Of a stretch of DNA of 8,742 bases, positions 1 through 6,805 are shown in pieces. How positions within the stretch are numbered: position 1 is the stretch's first letter; each line of letters starts with the position of its first letter. The notes beneath the pieces are model-generated. The model searched no databases. It was given only the letters and a program-made list of their open reading frames with translations, and was not told where the DNA came from. Both the position numbers and the translations under genes were made by a program. The stretch comes from Candidatus Coliplasma caballi. GTDB lineage: Bacteria > Bacillota > Clostridia > Oscillospirales > CAG-382. The stretch is from positions 1 to 8,742 of the forward strand of contig JAGHTH010000216.1 of NCBI GenBank assembly GCA_018065365.1. Direction: 5' to 3'.

Positions 1-46
1 TCATCGGATTTTAAGTCCGCGGCGTCTGCCATTCCGCCACTCCGGC
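1..46 (-). tRNA. tRNA-Leu(UAA), 5' part only, cut by the left window edge
   Basis: Read on the minus strand, the 5' end is at 46 and begins with the acceptor strand GCCGGAG, followed by U8-G9 and a D-arm rich in GG and CAGAC, as in bacterial tRNA-Leu. The anticodon stem is CGGA/TCCG (5-8 with 16-19) enclosing the seven-base loop CTTAAAA, so the anticodon UAA lies at 11-13. It reads UUA and, by wobble, UUG. The variable arm, T-arm and 3' end lie outside the window. The isotype call rests on the anticodon and the 5' half only, but both agree. Confidence 0.93.
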
Positions 47-58
47 GTTCACAGCTTG

Positions 59-90
59 ATTATATTAGCACATTCCTGCCGATTTGTCAA
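59..90 (-). promoter_or_regulatory. Leftward promoter of the tRNA-Leu gene
   Basis: On the minus strand there is a perfect -35 box TTGACA (85-90). After 17 bases comes TAATAT (62-67), preceded by TGC, an extended -10 signature. A perfect TATAAT overlaps it (59-64) but at a 20-base spacing, so TAATAT is the more likely -10. The predicted start near 52-56 leaves a short leader before the tRNA 5' end at 46. It lies back to back with the rightward promoter at 152-180. Confidence 0.75.
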
Positions 91-94
91 CCCC

Positions 95-106
95 TTTTCC
101 GGAAAA
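95..106. repeat. 12-bp perfect palindrome between the divergent promoters
   Basis: TTTTCCGGAAAA is a perfect palindrome centred between 100 and 101, immediately upstream of the leftward -35 box. It could be an operator or upstream binding site. It is short and its bases are common in this genome, so chance is a fair explanation. Confidence 0.4.
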
Positions 107-151
107 ACTTTCGACTTTTGCGCTCTTTCGTTCGTCTCGATTCGACTTCTC

Positions 152-180
152 TTGACAAGCGCGGATGTTTGTGGTAGAAT
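152..180 (+). promoter_or_regulatory. Rightward promoter of the five-gene envelope operon
   Basis: TTGACA (152-157), a 17-base spacer and TAGAAT (175-180) form a near-consensus housekeeping (sigma-A type) promoter. The predicted transcript start is close to 187, giving a leader of about 45 bases before the ATG at 231. This position excludes the longer open frame that begins at 165, inside the spacer. Confidence 0.85.
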
Positions 181-230
181 ATATCCTGTATTCGTATGGA
201 ATAAAGTTTTTTTCGGAAAGTGCGGAAGAT

Positions 231-2255
231 ATGAATTCTGTTTTGGAAAGAACAATCGAAAAAGGAAAGTACATACCGTATTTCCTGCGCGGGATGTGGC
301 AGACGACGGACGGCAAAAAGGCCATCCTGATTCCGACTTGCGCGGGTATTTTGTGTTTTCTGTTGTTTCTGATCGACCGCATGAAGTGGTTTTTGGCGCT
401 TCCTCTGGCGCTGGCGGTCGGAGCGGCAGTCGCGCTGATCCGCGGGAAACGCACGAAGGGGCTTTCGATCCTGCTCTGGTGCATCGGGCCTTTTCTCTCT
501 TTTTTGGTTGTGGAAAATATGATCGGAAACCTGACGCTCGTACCGTTCTGGTGTGCGTTATGGAATCCTTTGGAAATTGTCCTGAACCTCGTCTGGTACT
601 ATCTGTTTGCGTGGCTCGTTTTTCTGGTCATCGGTCGCCGCAGGGCGTCCGCGATCGTTTCGATGAGCGTGTTTACAGTCGTTTTCGGGTTGGTGGACAG
701 TTATTTTTATGCCTTCCGCGGACGCGTGGCGTTCCCGTCGGACATTCTGGGGATCAGCACCGCCGTGAGCGTCATGGGCGAATACGACTTTACGCCGTCC
801 TTTGCGCAATGGGTGGGTGTGGCGGTCGCGGTCGTTTACATCGTTCTGTACGCGCTTCTGCCGCGCGAAAAGGGAAGACAGACGCCGAGATGGTGGATCT
901 CCGTCCTGTCGGCAGCGCTCTGTATCGGGTACGGCGTGTTCTTTTTCTGCTCGCCGTTTTTGAAATGGACGGGGTTTGAGGGAAAACTCTGGACGTCGCT
1001 CTGGAACACCCGCGAAAACGGCGTTGTGCTGAATTTTACCGTCAATATTCGCTTCTCCTCGATCGAAAAGCCGGGCGGCTACGAAGAAAAACTGAAAGAA
1101 CTCGGGGTGTTGGTCGAAAGCGATCCCGTCCCGGCAAAGCAGCCCGTGCGCCCGCACATCATCGCGATCATGAACGAATCGCTCTGCGATCTTTCGGTGC
1201 TGGGCGTTGAAACGGACGCGCCGTGTATGCCGTTTTTGTATTCGATGACCGAAAACACGGTCAAAGGCAACGCCTATGTTTCGGTGCTTGGCGGGCATAC
1301 CGCGAACACCGAATTTGAATTTCTGACCGGGAACTCGATCTCGTTTTTGCCGGTCGGGACGGTAGCGTTCCAGATGTTTACCCGCGACGGCGATTATTCG
1401 CTGCCCGGGCAGCTTGCCGATCTCGGTTATTACAACATCGCGATGCACCCGTACTACGCGTCGGGGTGGAACCGTGTCGCCGTGTACGAGCGGTATCGTT
1501 TTGACGAGCAGCATTTTATCGAAGATTTTGAAAATATCTCCTATATCCGCGACTATTGCAGCGACGAATCGGATTACGAGAACGTGATCGCCGCGTACGA
1601 GAGGCACCTCGCTTCCGAAAACGGCGAAAAACCGTTGTTCCTGTTCAACGTAACGATGCAGAATCACGGCGGTTACACGCCGAATTGGAACGGGCTGGAG
1701 CGCACGGTTTCGCTTGCGGGCGATCTTGCCGGCAGGTTTGAAAGCGCCGATATGTACCTTTCGCTCGCGAGAGAAAGCGACCGCGCCTTTTCCGAGCTGA
1801 TCGCGTATTTTGAAGAGCGGGAAGAACCGGTCGTGGTCGTGATGTTCGGCGCTCATCAGCCGAAGCTGACGGAAGAATTCTACCGTGCCGTTTTCGGAAA
1901 GTCCACGGGAGAACTTTCGCAGAGCGAGTCGGTCTGCCTGTACACCGTTCCCTACGTGATCTGGGCAAATTACGACATTGAGGAAGGGACGGAAAACTTC
2001 TCCGTGAACTACCTTTCTTCCGAATTATTGGACGTGATCGGCTTCCCGAAAACCGGCTTCCAGAAATTCTTATGCGACGCGGAAAAACAACTCCCCGTCG
2101 TAACGCGGAATTTCTTCTCGGACGACGGCGTAAGGTTTACCGGGCGGAAAGAGGAACTTTCCGGCGAGGCGCAGTCGATCCTGTCGCTCTACGGCGCGGC
2201 GCAGTACAACGGACTCAAAGAAGACCGCCTGCGTGAGCTGTTCTTCCTGCAATGA
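231..2255 (+). CDS. LTA-synthase-like sulfatase-family membrane protein with a substituted metal ligand
   Basis: This 674-residue protein matches the LTA synthase family (alkaline phosphatase/sulfatase fold), whose members transfer phosphoglycerol or related head-groups onto envelope polymers outside the membrane. About seven membrane segments are visible (roughly residues 32-49, 52-71, 78-95, 112-135, 139-160, 191-211, 221-243), then an extracellular domain from about 305. By motif, the LtaS-type active site is E316 (NESL), nucleophile T357 (GGHTANTEFE), H406/W413/R415, H479 (MQNHGGY) and the metal site FG-A541-H542-QP. The family normally has Asp where A541 stands, so activity is uncertain. 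The ATG at 231 was chosen because an in-frame start at 165 would lie inside the promoter; GGAAAG (215-220) and GGAAG (224-228) are possible ribosome sites. It is first in the operon, 10 bases before the next gene. The family is clear; the substrate is unknown, and a true LTA role is not shown. Confidence 0.9.
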   Translation: MNSVLERTIEKGKYIPYFLRGMWQTTDGKKAILIPTCAGILCFLLFLIDRMKWFLALPLALAVGAAVALIRGKRTKGLSILLWCIGPFLSFLVVENMIGNLTLVPFWCALWNPLEIVLNLVWYYLFAWLVFLVIGRRRASAIVSMSVFTVVFGLVDSYFYAFRGRVAFPSDILGISTAVSVMGEYDFTPSFAQWVGVAVAVVYIVLYALLPREKGRQTPRWWISVLSAALCIGYGVFFFCSPFLKWTGFEGKLWTSLWNTRENGVVLNFTVNIRFSSIEKPGGYEEKLKELGVLVESDPVPAKQPVRPHIIAIMNESLCDLSVLGVETDAPCMPFLYSMTENTVKGNAYVSVLGGHTANTEFEFLTGNSISFLPVGTVAFQMFTRDGDYSLPGQLADLGYYNIAMHPYYASGWNRVAVYERYRFDEQHFIEDFENISYIRDYCSDESDYENVIAAYERHLASENGEKPLFLFNVTMQNHGGYTPNWNGLERTVSLAGDLAGRFESADMYLSLARESDRAFSELIAYFEEREEPVVVVMFGAHQPKLTEEFYRAVFGKSTGELSQSESVCLYTVPYVIWANYDIEEGTENFSVNYLSSELLDVIGFPKTGFQKFLCDAEKQLPVVTRNFFSDDGVRFTGRKEELSGEAQSILSLYGAAQYNGLKEDRLRELFFLQ

Positions 2256-2258
2256 GGT
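2254..2258 (+). promoter_or_regulatory. Ribosome binding site deciding the start of the GT-C-like gene
   Basis: GAGGT overlaps the TGA stop (2253-2255) of the upstream gene and lies 7 bases before the ATG at 2266. This favours 2266 over an in-frame GTG at 2233, which lies inside the upstream gene and has no Shine-Dalgarno sequence. The overlap with the stop suggests translational coupling. Confidence 0.7.
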
Positions 2259-2265
2259 ATTCTAT

Positions 2266-3927
2266 ATGAAGCGTTTTTGGCGGAAAATCGGGGACGCGTA
2301 CCGGGCGTTTGACGGCGCGGAAAGCAAAGTCATCGAATGGATCACGCTTGCCGTTTATCTCGCGCTGCTCGGACTCATTCTGTGCTATCACGAGCCGTGG
2401 TACGACGAGGCGCAGGCGTGGCTGATCGCGCGGGACGGATCGTGGAAAGACATTCTGACCGTGATCCCGCACTACGAAGGACACCCGCCGCTCTGGTTCT
2501 GCATTCTGGCGCCGTTTGCGAAAGCGGGCGCGCCGTTTGAACTGACCTTGAAGCTGCTGACCGTCGTCATCAACGGCGCCGCGATCGCGGTATTGCTGTT
2601 TCGCTCGCCGTTCCCGCGTATTCTGCGGATCGCGCTTCCGTTTACGTATTTCGCGTTCTACCAGCACGGCGTGATCTGCCGTCCGTATTCGCTTTTGCTG
2701 CTCGGGCTGCTGCTTACGGCGTCGTTCTGGAAAGAGAAAGACGAAAAACCGTTCCGCACCGTGCTTTCGCTGATGCTCTGCTGCGCTTCGAGCGCGTACG
2801 GCATCCTGCTGGCAGGCGGGATCACGCTCGCGTGGATCGTCGGGATCGCCGCCGGAAAAAAGCCGGGCGCGTTCTTCCGGGATCTGTTCTCGGGCAGACG
2901 GCTGTGGGCGTTCGCGGCGCTGCTCGCGTTTGCACTCGTCAACATTACGGCGATCTTTCCGCACGAGGACACCTTCGCGGCGAGTTACGGGATGAACGGC
3001 AATCCGGTCTGGCTCCGGCTGCTCTATATGTTTACCGGCTCTTTGGCGGACGCGACCTGCTATTCCTGTCTGAAAGATTACAACGAACTGCGCTACGTGT
3101 CGTTCTCGCCCGTCCGGTTGGCGATCGGCTGTGCGCTGGGCGCGTTTTTCCTGCTTTTGATCCTGCATTACGCGAAACGGTGCCGCACGTTTTCGTTGTT
3201 CGTGTTGCCGTTTACGCTGTTTGCGGTGTTTTCGGGAATCGTGTACTTTTATTTGCAGCACGTGGACGTGCTGTTCCAGTTTTTGGTGTTCTGGGCGTGG
3301 GTCAGCGTTGAGAACGAGCGGGACAAACCGGAAACGGAGCCGAAGACGGCGTTTCGTGTGTTTGCGAAGAACGTCGCCGTGTGCTATTCGGTGCTGTTCG
3401 TCTGCGTGTCGCTGTATTGGAGTTTCGTCGCGGCGCGGAACGAAGTGTGGTTCCCGTACGGGTATGCCGCCGACGTTTCGGCGTATCTTGATGAACACGG
3501 GTTGGCGGAATACGGGATCGCGGTAAGATGGAAACTCGATCTCGGCGACGACGGCAACACCTATATGAACGTCAACCAGACCGTGAACGGCGTGGCGATC
3601 AACGCCTATTACGACCGCAATATCGTCATCAATATGAACGGCGGGGAAGAAAAGCAGACCTTTGCTTCCCACCGCATCCCGACGGACGAGGAGACCGCGC
3701 GGACGCTTGCCGCGTGGGAAGAAGCGGGGCTTCCCTCCGTTACGCTCGATAAAGTTCAGCTCGGCGTGCTGTTCCCTCAGTACGGCGACGTGTTCCGCAG
3801 CCATTACGTCTGCGTTCTGCGCGTGCCGGAATATCATCTTTGGAAAGACGATCTGCAATACGCGATGCATTCCGTCTATGTGCGGAAAGACCTTGCGGTA
3901 GCAAAGGGGCTCGCTCCCGCGGAATAA
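2266..3927 (+). CDS. GT-C-like polytopic membrane protein, putative glycosyltransferase
   Basis: This 553-residue protein has many hydrophobic segments and looks like a member of the GT-C glycosyltransferase fold (PMT/ArnT-like), which moves sugars from polyprenyl-phosphate carriers to acceptors on the outer face of the membrane. After a first membrane segment (about 25-41) comes the loop HEPWYDEAQAW, with an Asp-Glu pair at D47/E48 where GT-C enzymes carry their catalytic acidic residue. It is followed by EGHPPLW (71-77), a motif I associate with this Firmicutes group. Further hydrophobic stretches run to about residue 390; the last 150 or so residues are soluble and probably extracytoplasmic. 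The gene starts 10 bases after the LTA-synthase-like gene and ends 13 bases before the glycosidase gene. The sugar and acceptor cannot be read from the sequence. The fold assignment is from motif and topology only. Confidence 0.75.
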   Translation: MKRFWRKIGDAYRAFDGAESKVIEWITLAVYLALLGLILCYHEPWYDEAQAWLIARDGSWKDILTVIPHYEGHPPLWFCILAPFAKAGAPFELTLKLLTVVINGAAIAVLLFRSPFPRILRIALPFTYFAFYQHGVICRPYSLLLLGLLLTASFWKEKDEKPFRTVLSLMLCCASSAYGILLAGGITLAWIVGIAAGKKPGAFFRDLFSGRRLWAFAALLAFALVNITAIFPHEDTFAASYGMNGNPVWLRLLYMFTGSLADATCYSCLKDYNELRYVSFSPVRLAIGCALGAFFLLLILHYAKRCRTFSLFVLPFTLFAVFSGIVYFYLQHVDVLFQFLVFWAWVSVENERDKPETEPKTAFRVFAKNVAVCYSVLFVCVSLYWSFVAARNEVWFPYGYAADVSAYLDEHGLAEYGIAVRWKLDLGDDGNTYMNVNQTVNGVAINAYYDRNIVINMNGGEEKQTFASHRIPTDEETARTLAAWEEAGLPSVTLDKVQLGVLFPQYGDVFRSHYVCVLRVPEYHLWKDDLQYAMHSVYVRKDLAVAKGLAPAE

Positions 3928-3934
3928 AGGAGAG
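3928..3934 (+). promoter_or_regulatory. Ribosome binding site of the GHL10-type gene
   Basis: AGGAGAG begins one base after the TAA of the preceding gene and lies 6 bases before the ATG at 3941. It is the strongest Shine-Dalgarno sequence inside the first operon, consistent with a well translated secreted product. Confidence 0.75.
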
Positions 3935-3940
3935 ATTTTT

Positions 3941-6295
3941 ATGAAAACCATTCGGCTGACCGCGTTGTTCTTGGTAATTGCCGCGCTGTTTGCGGCGTTT
4001 CCCGTCGTGGCGGAAGAAAGTGAGGAGAGTGATACCTTGATCGTGCATATCGACTCTGTCAACGGTACCCGTTGGGAGAACACCACCTGCGTCTATATCG
4101 GGCGCGCCTCCACGGAACAGAACGAGTGGGGGTATAATATCCTCGTTGACGAAAACGGCATCGTAACGGGGAAGATCGTCGTCGGCGACGTCAGAGGACG
4201 CAATCTTGCCATTCCGGACGGCGGTTTTGTCTTTTCTTCGGTCGCGGACGACGTGAAGAAACTGATGGAAGGCATTGCCGTCGGCGATCATATTCTGTTT
4301 GATTCCTACGGCTCGAGAGTGCTGATCTCCAAAGAGGAGATCGATCCGTTCTACGAAGTCAGCCACGCGTTTACCGGATATAACGGCGTGCGGTACGACA
4401 ATACGCTGATCGTCTATAACCGCGCCGGAACGAAAACCGGCACGAACGGCTGGGGGTACGAAGTCTGCGTGGACCGCGACGGAATCATCATTTCCGCGGG
4501 AGACAACGACAATACCGTTCCGGACGGAGGATTCGTGATCTCGGCGATCGAGCCGGAAGACCGCGGGTTTTTGAAAACGTACTGCATCGTCGGCGCGAAA
4601 TGCGTGCTGTCCGGGATGCGCTTCAAGGTATATTACGGGCCGGAAATGCTCGCGAACACCGTCGCCAGCGAAAAAGAACGGATGCGCGCGCGGATCGCCG
4701 AAGCCGAGGCGGATTTCCGGCTGATCGACACGAAGGGTGCGTACGACGCGCTGGACGCGATCTCCGCGGACGGCATCGACACGCTGGAACGCCGCAACGA
4801 AGTATTGCAGCAGATCGAGGACATCGGTTTGCTGTTGATCGAGAAACCGAAAGCGAGCGTCGTCAGCGTTTGGTACGTTCCGACCGAAAAGACCGCCGAA
4901 CAAGTGGTTTCGACCGTCGCGAAGATGAAAGAAATGCATATCAATCAGGTCTGCATCGGCATTTCGAACGGGTACGACACGATCGTAAAACTGCCGGCGC
5001 GTTTCCCGTTTGCGACACGCCTTGACGTCAAAGACGCCGACCTGCTTGCCGTTTACGCGGAAGAATGCAAAAAGAACGGGATCGAGTTGATCGTCTCGAT
5101 GCCGGTGTTCTCCTGCCCGACCAAAGATTACAAGCACAACGACTGGCTGGCTTCGCCGAACAAGGTTTCTGCCGGCAACGAAAAATTCTATTCGCCCGCC
5201 AACGACGAGTATATGGCGTACCTGAAAGACTACGTGGAATACATCATCACGCGGTACGACATCGACGGTTTCCAGTACGATTACATCCGCTATCCGTATT
5301 TTGACGGCACCACGGATTACGGGTACGACGACGCGACCAAAAACCTGTTCTTGAAAAAAGCCGGGCTTTCGGAAGCCGATTTTGAGGAGATCAAAGCCAA
5401 ACTCCGCGCCGCAAACCATTGGAACGAGTGGGTGCAGTTCAAGCGCGACCTGATTTCTTCGCGCGTGGCGGAGCTTTCCGCGCTGATCCGCGAAAAACGT
5501 CCCGACCTCTATATTTCCGCCTGCCTTGCCGACGATACCGGGAAAGACGTTTATTTCCAGGACGGCAAGAAGTGGGTGGAAGACGGAAGCGTGGACGGCA
5601 TTTATCCCATGTCCTACGGAGAGGGCATCATGGCAAATTCCACCAAGCGATTTGCCGCTTACGATACCGACCGTTCGTTCTTGGTCATGGGAAGCGGCGC
5701 TTATCTGTCGCTCTCACAGAAAGAGATCATTGCGCAGACGCTGCAGACGAGGCAGAACTTTGCCGACGGCATTGCCTATTTCGAGTGGTCGGCGTACGTT
5801 TTGCACGGCTACGCGGAAAAACTCGCGGCGCTGTACGAGGACGATCCCGTTTCGTTCACGGCAGACGAGAAAAAAGCGGTCGAGCTTCTGATCGCGACGG
5901 CAAAGGAACGCTTCACACGTTATTCCGGAAAAGCGGAGCAGGCGTCGGCGGCGTTTGACGGCAAGACCGATCCGGCGCAGATCAAAGAAGCGCTTTTGCT
6001 GATCGTTCCTTACGACAAAAAACTGTATTTCGACCTTGACCTCGCGATCCGCGTGCGGAATTTCTCGAGAGAGCAGTACAAAGGAACGGTCGAATTGCTT
6101 CCGTACGAGGTCGATCCCGAGCCGGAGGAAAGCAGCGAGGAGCCCGTTTCGGAGCCGACGGCGGAAAGCGAAGCGAGCGTTCCGGGCAAACCGGAAAACG
6201 AAAAGCCGTTCCCGATCGGTTGGATCGTCGGCGGCGCGGCGGCGGTGCTGCTTGCCGCGGCGGGCGTGTTCTTTTTGAAAAAGCGGAAGAAATAA
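3941..6295 (+). CDS. Surface-anchored GHL10-like putative glycoside hydrolase with duplicated N-terminal domain
   Basis: This 784-residue protein is probably secreted and held at the membrane. A signal peptide (1-24, cleavage likely after VVA) is followed by two related domains (about 34-130 and 143-232) sharing NT..VY, N.WGY...VD..GI and PDGGFV.S. A helical, charged linker (240-300) leads to a TIM-barrel-like domain (about 305-640) that fits the GHL10/DUF187 (YngK-like) glycosidase family: a VVSVWYV start strand, DGFQYDYIRYP (442-452) with D442 and D447 as candidate acidic residues, then YISACLAD and DGIYPMSYG. A Glu/Pro/Ser-rich spacer (about 725-755) precedes a C-terminal membrane helix (758-779) and the basic tail KKRKK. 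There is no LPXTG motif, so it is anchored by the helix, not by sortase. Third in the operon, it could trim a glycan polymer built or modified by its neighbours. The substrate is unknown. Confidence 0.85.
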   Translation: MKTIRLTALFLVIAALFAAFPVVAEESEESDTLIVHIDSVNGTRWENTTCVYIGRASTEQNEWGYNILVDENGIVTGKIVVGDVRGRNLAIPDGGFVFSSVADDVKKLMEGIAVGDHILFDSYGSRVLISKEEIDPFYEVSHAFTGYNGVRYDNTLIVYNRAGTKTGTNGWGYEVCVDRDGIIISAGDNDNTVPDGGFVISAIEPEDRGFLKTYCIVGAKCVLSGMRFKVYYGPEMLANTVASEKERMRARIAEAEADFRLIDTKGAYDALDAISADGIDTLERRNEVLQQIEDIGLLLIEKPKASVVSVWYVPTEKTAEQVVSTVAKMKEMHINQVCIGISNGYDTIVKLPARFPFATRLDVKDADLLAVYAEECKKNGIELIVSMPVFSCPTKDYKHNDWLASPNKVSAGNEKFYSPANDEYMAYLKDYVEYIITRYDIDGFQYDYIRYPYFDGTTDYGYDDATKNLFLKKAGLSEADFEEIKAKLRAANHWNEWVQFKRDLISSRVAELSALIREKRPDLYISACLADDTGKDVYFQDGKKWVEDGSVDGIYPMSYGEGIMANSTKRFAAYDTDRSFLVMGSGAYLSLSQKEIIAQTLQTRQNFADGIAYFEWSAYVLHGYAEKLAALYEDDPVSFTADEKKAVELLIATAKERFTRYSGKAEQASAAFDGKTDPAQIKEALLLIVPYDKKLYFDLDLAIRVRNFSREQYKGTVELLPYEVDPEPEESSEEPVSEPTAESEASVPGKPENEKPFPIGWIVGGAAAVLLAAAGVFFLKKRKK

Positions 6296-6305
6296 GGGGA
6301 AACGG

Positions 6306-6482
6306 ATGCCGGAAATTCATTACACGGTCGCTTCGATCGACGGGGAATACGCAAACCTGCGGGACGAGAACGGCAGCGAGGTGTTCGTGGCGCTGTTCTT
6401 GCTGCCGGACGGCACCGACGTCGGAACGAAACTGTATTTTCACGATCTGATTTACGAAATCGAGGAACAACGATATGACTGA
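6306..6482 (+). CDS. Small 58-residue protein, function unknown (DUF3006-like pattern)
   Basis: An ATG at 6306 preceded by AAGGGGA (6294-6300) opens a frame of 58 residues ending at the TGA 6480-6482. The product is acidic, has no signal peptide or membrane segment, and contains the pattern IDGEYANLRDENG followed by LLPDGTDVGTKL. That resembles the small beta-barrel layout of DUF3006-type proteins, but the match is by eye and weak. It starts 10 bases after the glycosidase gene and overlaps the DUF896 gene by 8 bases, so the two are probably translationally coupled. Its ribosome site, operon position and coding-like base pattern support a real gene. I cannot assign a function. Confidence 0.7.
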   Translation: MPEIHYTVASIDGEYANLRDENGSEVFVALFLLPDGTDVGTKLYFHDLIYEIEEQRYD

Positions 6483-6690
6483 ACAGGAAATCCGCCTGAA
6501 ACGGATCAACGAACTTGCCGCCAAAGAACGCGAGAGCGGGCTGACGGCGGAAGAAAAAGAGGAACAGGCAAAACTGCGCGAGGAATACCGTGTCGCGTTC
6601 CGTGCTGCGTTCCGCGGGGTGTTGGACAACACTTACGTTCAGACGCCTGACGGGAAAAAGAGAAAGTTGGAGAAAAAGAAACCCAACTGA
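6475..6690 (+). CDS. DUF896 family protein (YnzC-like)
   Basis: This 71-residue cytosolic protein has the family layout: an N-terminal helical hairpin (KRINELAAKERESGLTAEEK), the conserved stretch EEQAKLREEYRVAFRAAFRG (residues 27-46), then a short TPDGK segment and a lysine-rich tail. The length is close to that of B. subtilis YnzC (about 77 residues), which lies with genes of the SOS response there; the molecular role of the family is not settled. The start overlaps the end of the upstream small gene by 8 bases, with GAGGA (6462-6466) 8 bases before the ATG. It is the last gene of the operon, ending 20 bases before the terminator stem. Family confidence is high; the link to envelope genes is not explained by what is known of the family. 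Confidence 0.92.
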   Translation: MTEQEIRLKRINELAAKERESGLTAEEKEEQAKLREEYRVAFRAAFRGVLDNTYVQTPDGKKRKLEKKKPN

Positions 6691-6710
6691 CATTGTTTTC
6701 GGACGATCTG

Positions 6711-6743
6711 CCCGCGCTTCCGCAACCGGACGCGCGGGTTTTT
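6711..6743 (+). terminator. Rho-independent terminator closing the five-gene operon
   Basis: CCCGCGC (6711-6717) pairs with GCGCGGG (6732-6738). Inside, after one T/C mismatch, TCCG (6719-6722) pairs with CGGA (6727-6730) around a CAAC loop. TTTTT (6739-6743) follows directly. It is a strong, textbook terminator. Confidence 0.93.
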
Positions 6744-6746
6744 CTA

Positions 6747-6775
6747 TTGACAAAGCGTTTCGTTTTGGCTATAAT
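6747..6775 (+). promoter_or_regulatory. Perfect-consensus promoter of the acyltransferase-patatin operon
   Basis: TTGACA (6747-6752), a 17-base spacer and TATAAT (6770-6775) match the housekeeping consensus at every position. The start is expected near 6782, giving a leader of about 24 bases. The -35 box begins only 3 bases after the T-tract of the preceding terminator. Confidence 0.92.
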
Positions 6776-6792
6776 AGAAGCAGGAAAAAATC

Positions 6793-6798
6793 GGAGGG
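6793..6798 (+). promoter_or_regulatory. Ribosome binding site fixing the plsC start
   Basis: GGAGGG lies 7 bases before the ATG at 6806. The open frame extends in frame back to 6590, but that part crosses the DUF896 gene, the terminator and the promoter, so 6806 is the start. Confidence 0.88.
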
Positions 6799-6805
6799 TG
6801 TTTGT

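Noticed and set aside
1..46. tRNA gene at the window edge as an integration site for a mobile element
   Set aside because: No integrase, direct repeat of the tRNA end or change of base composition is visible; the neighbouring genes look like ordinary chromosome.
165..230. 22-residue N-terminal extension of the LTA-synthase-like protein
   Set aside because: Its ATG lies inside the promoter spacer, upstream of the predicted transcript start, so it would not be transcribed.
56..979. Plus-strand open frame of 307 codons overlapping the first gene
   Set aside because: It starts upstream of the promoter and lies in a different frame from the LTA-synthase-like gene; Arg/Gly-rich with no domain.
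558..1856. Minus-strand open frame of 432 codons inside the LTA-synthase-like gene
   Set aside because: Fully antisense to coding sequence with conserved active-site motifs; no domain and an Arg/His/Asp-rich composition.
2215..4086. Minus-strand open frame of 623 codons opposite the GT-C-like gene
   Set aside because: It covers a gene with clear motifs and ribosome site on the plus strand, crosses gene boundaries, and is extremely rich in Arg, Gln and His, as expected of antisense frames in GC-rich coding DNA.
3740..5419. Minus-strand open frame of 559 codons opposite the GHL10-type gene
   Set aside because: Same reasons: it lies antisense to a well supported gene, has no recognisable domain and a biased Arg/Val/Asp composition.
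6590..6805. 72-residue N-terminal extension of PlsC
   Set aside because: It crosses the DUF896 gene, the terminator and the promoter; the GGAGGG site fixes the start at 6806.
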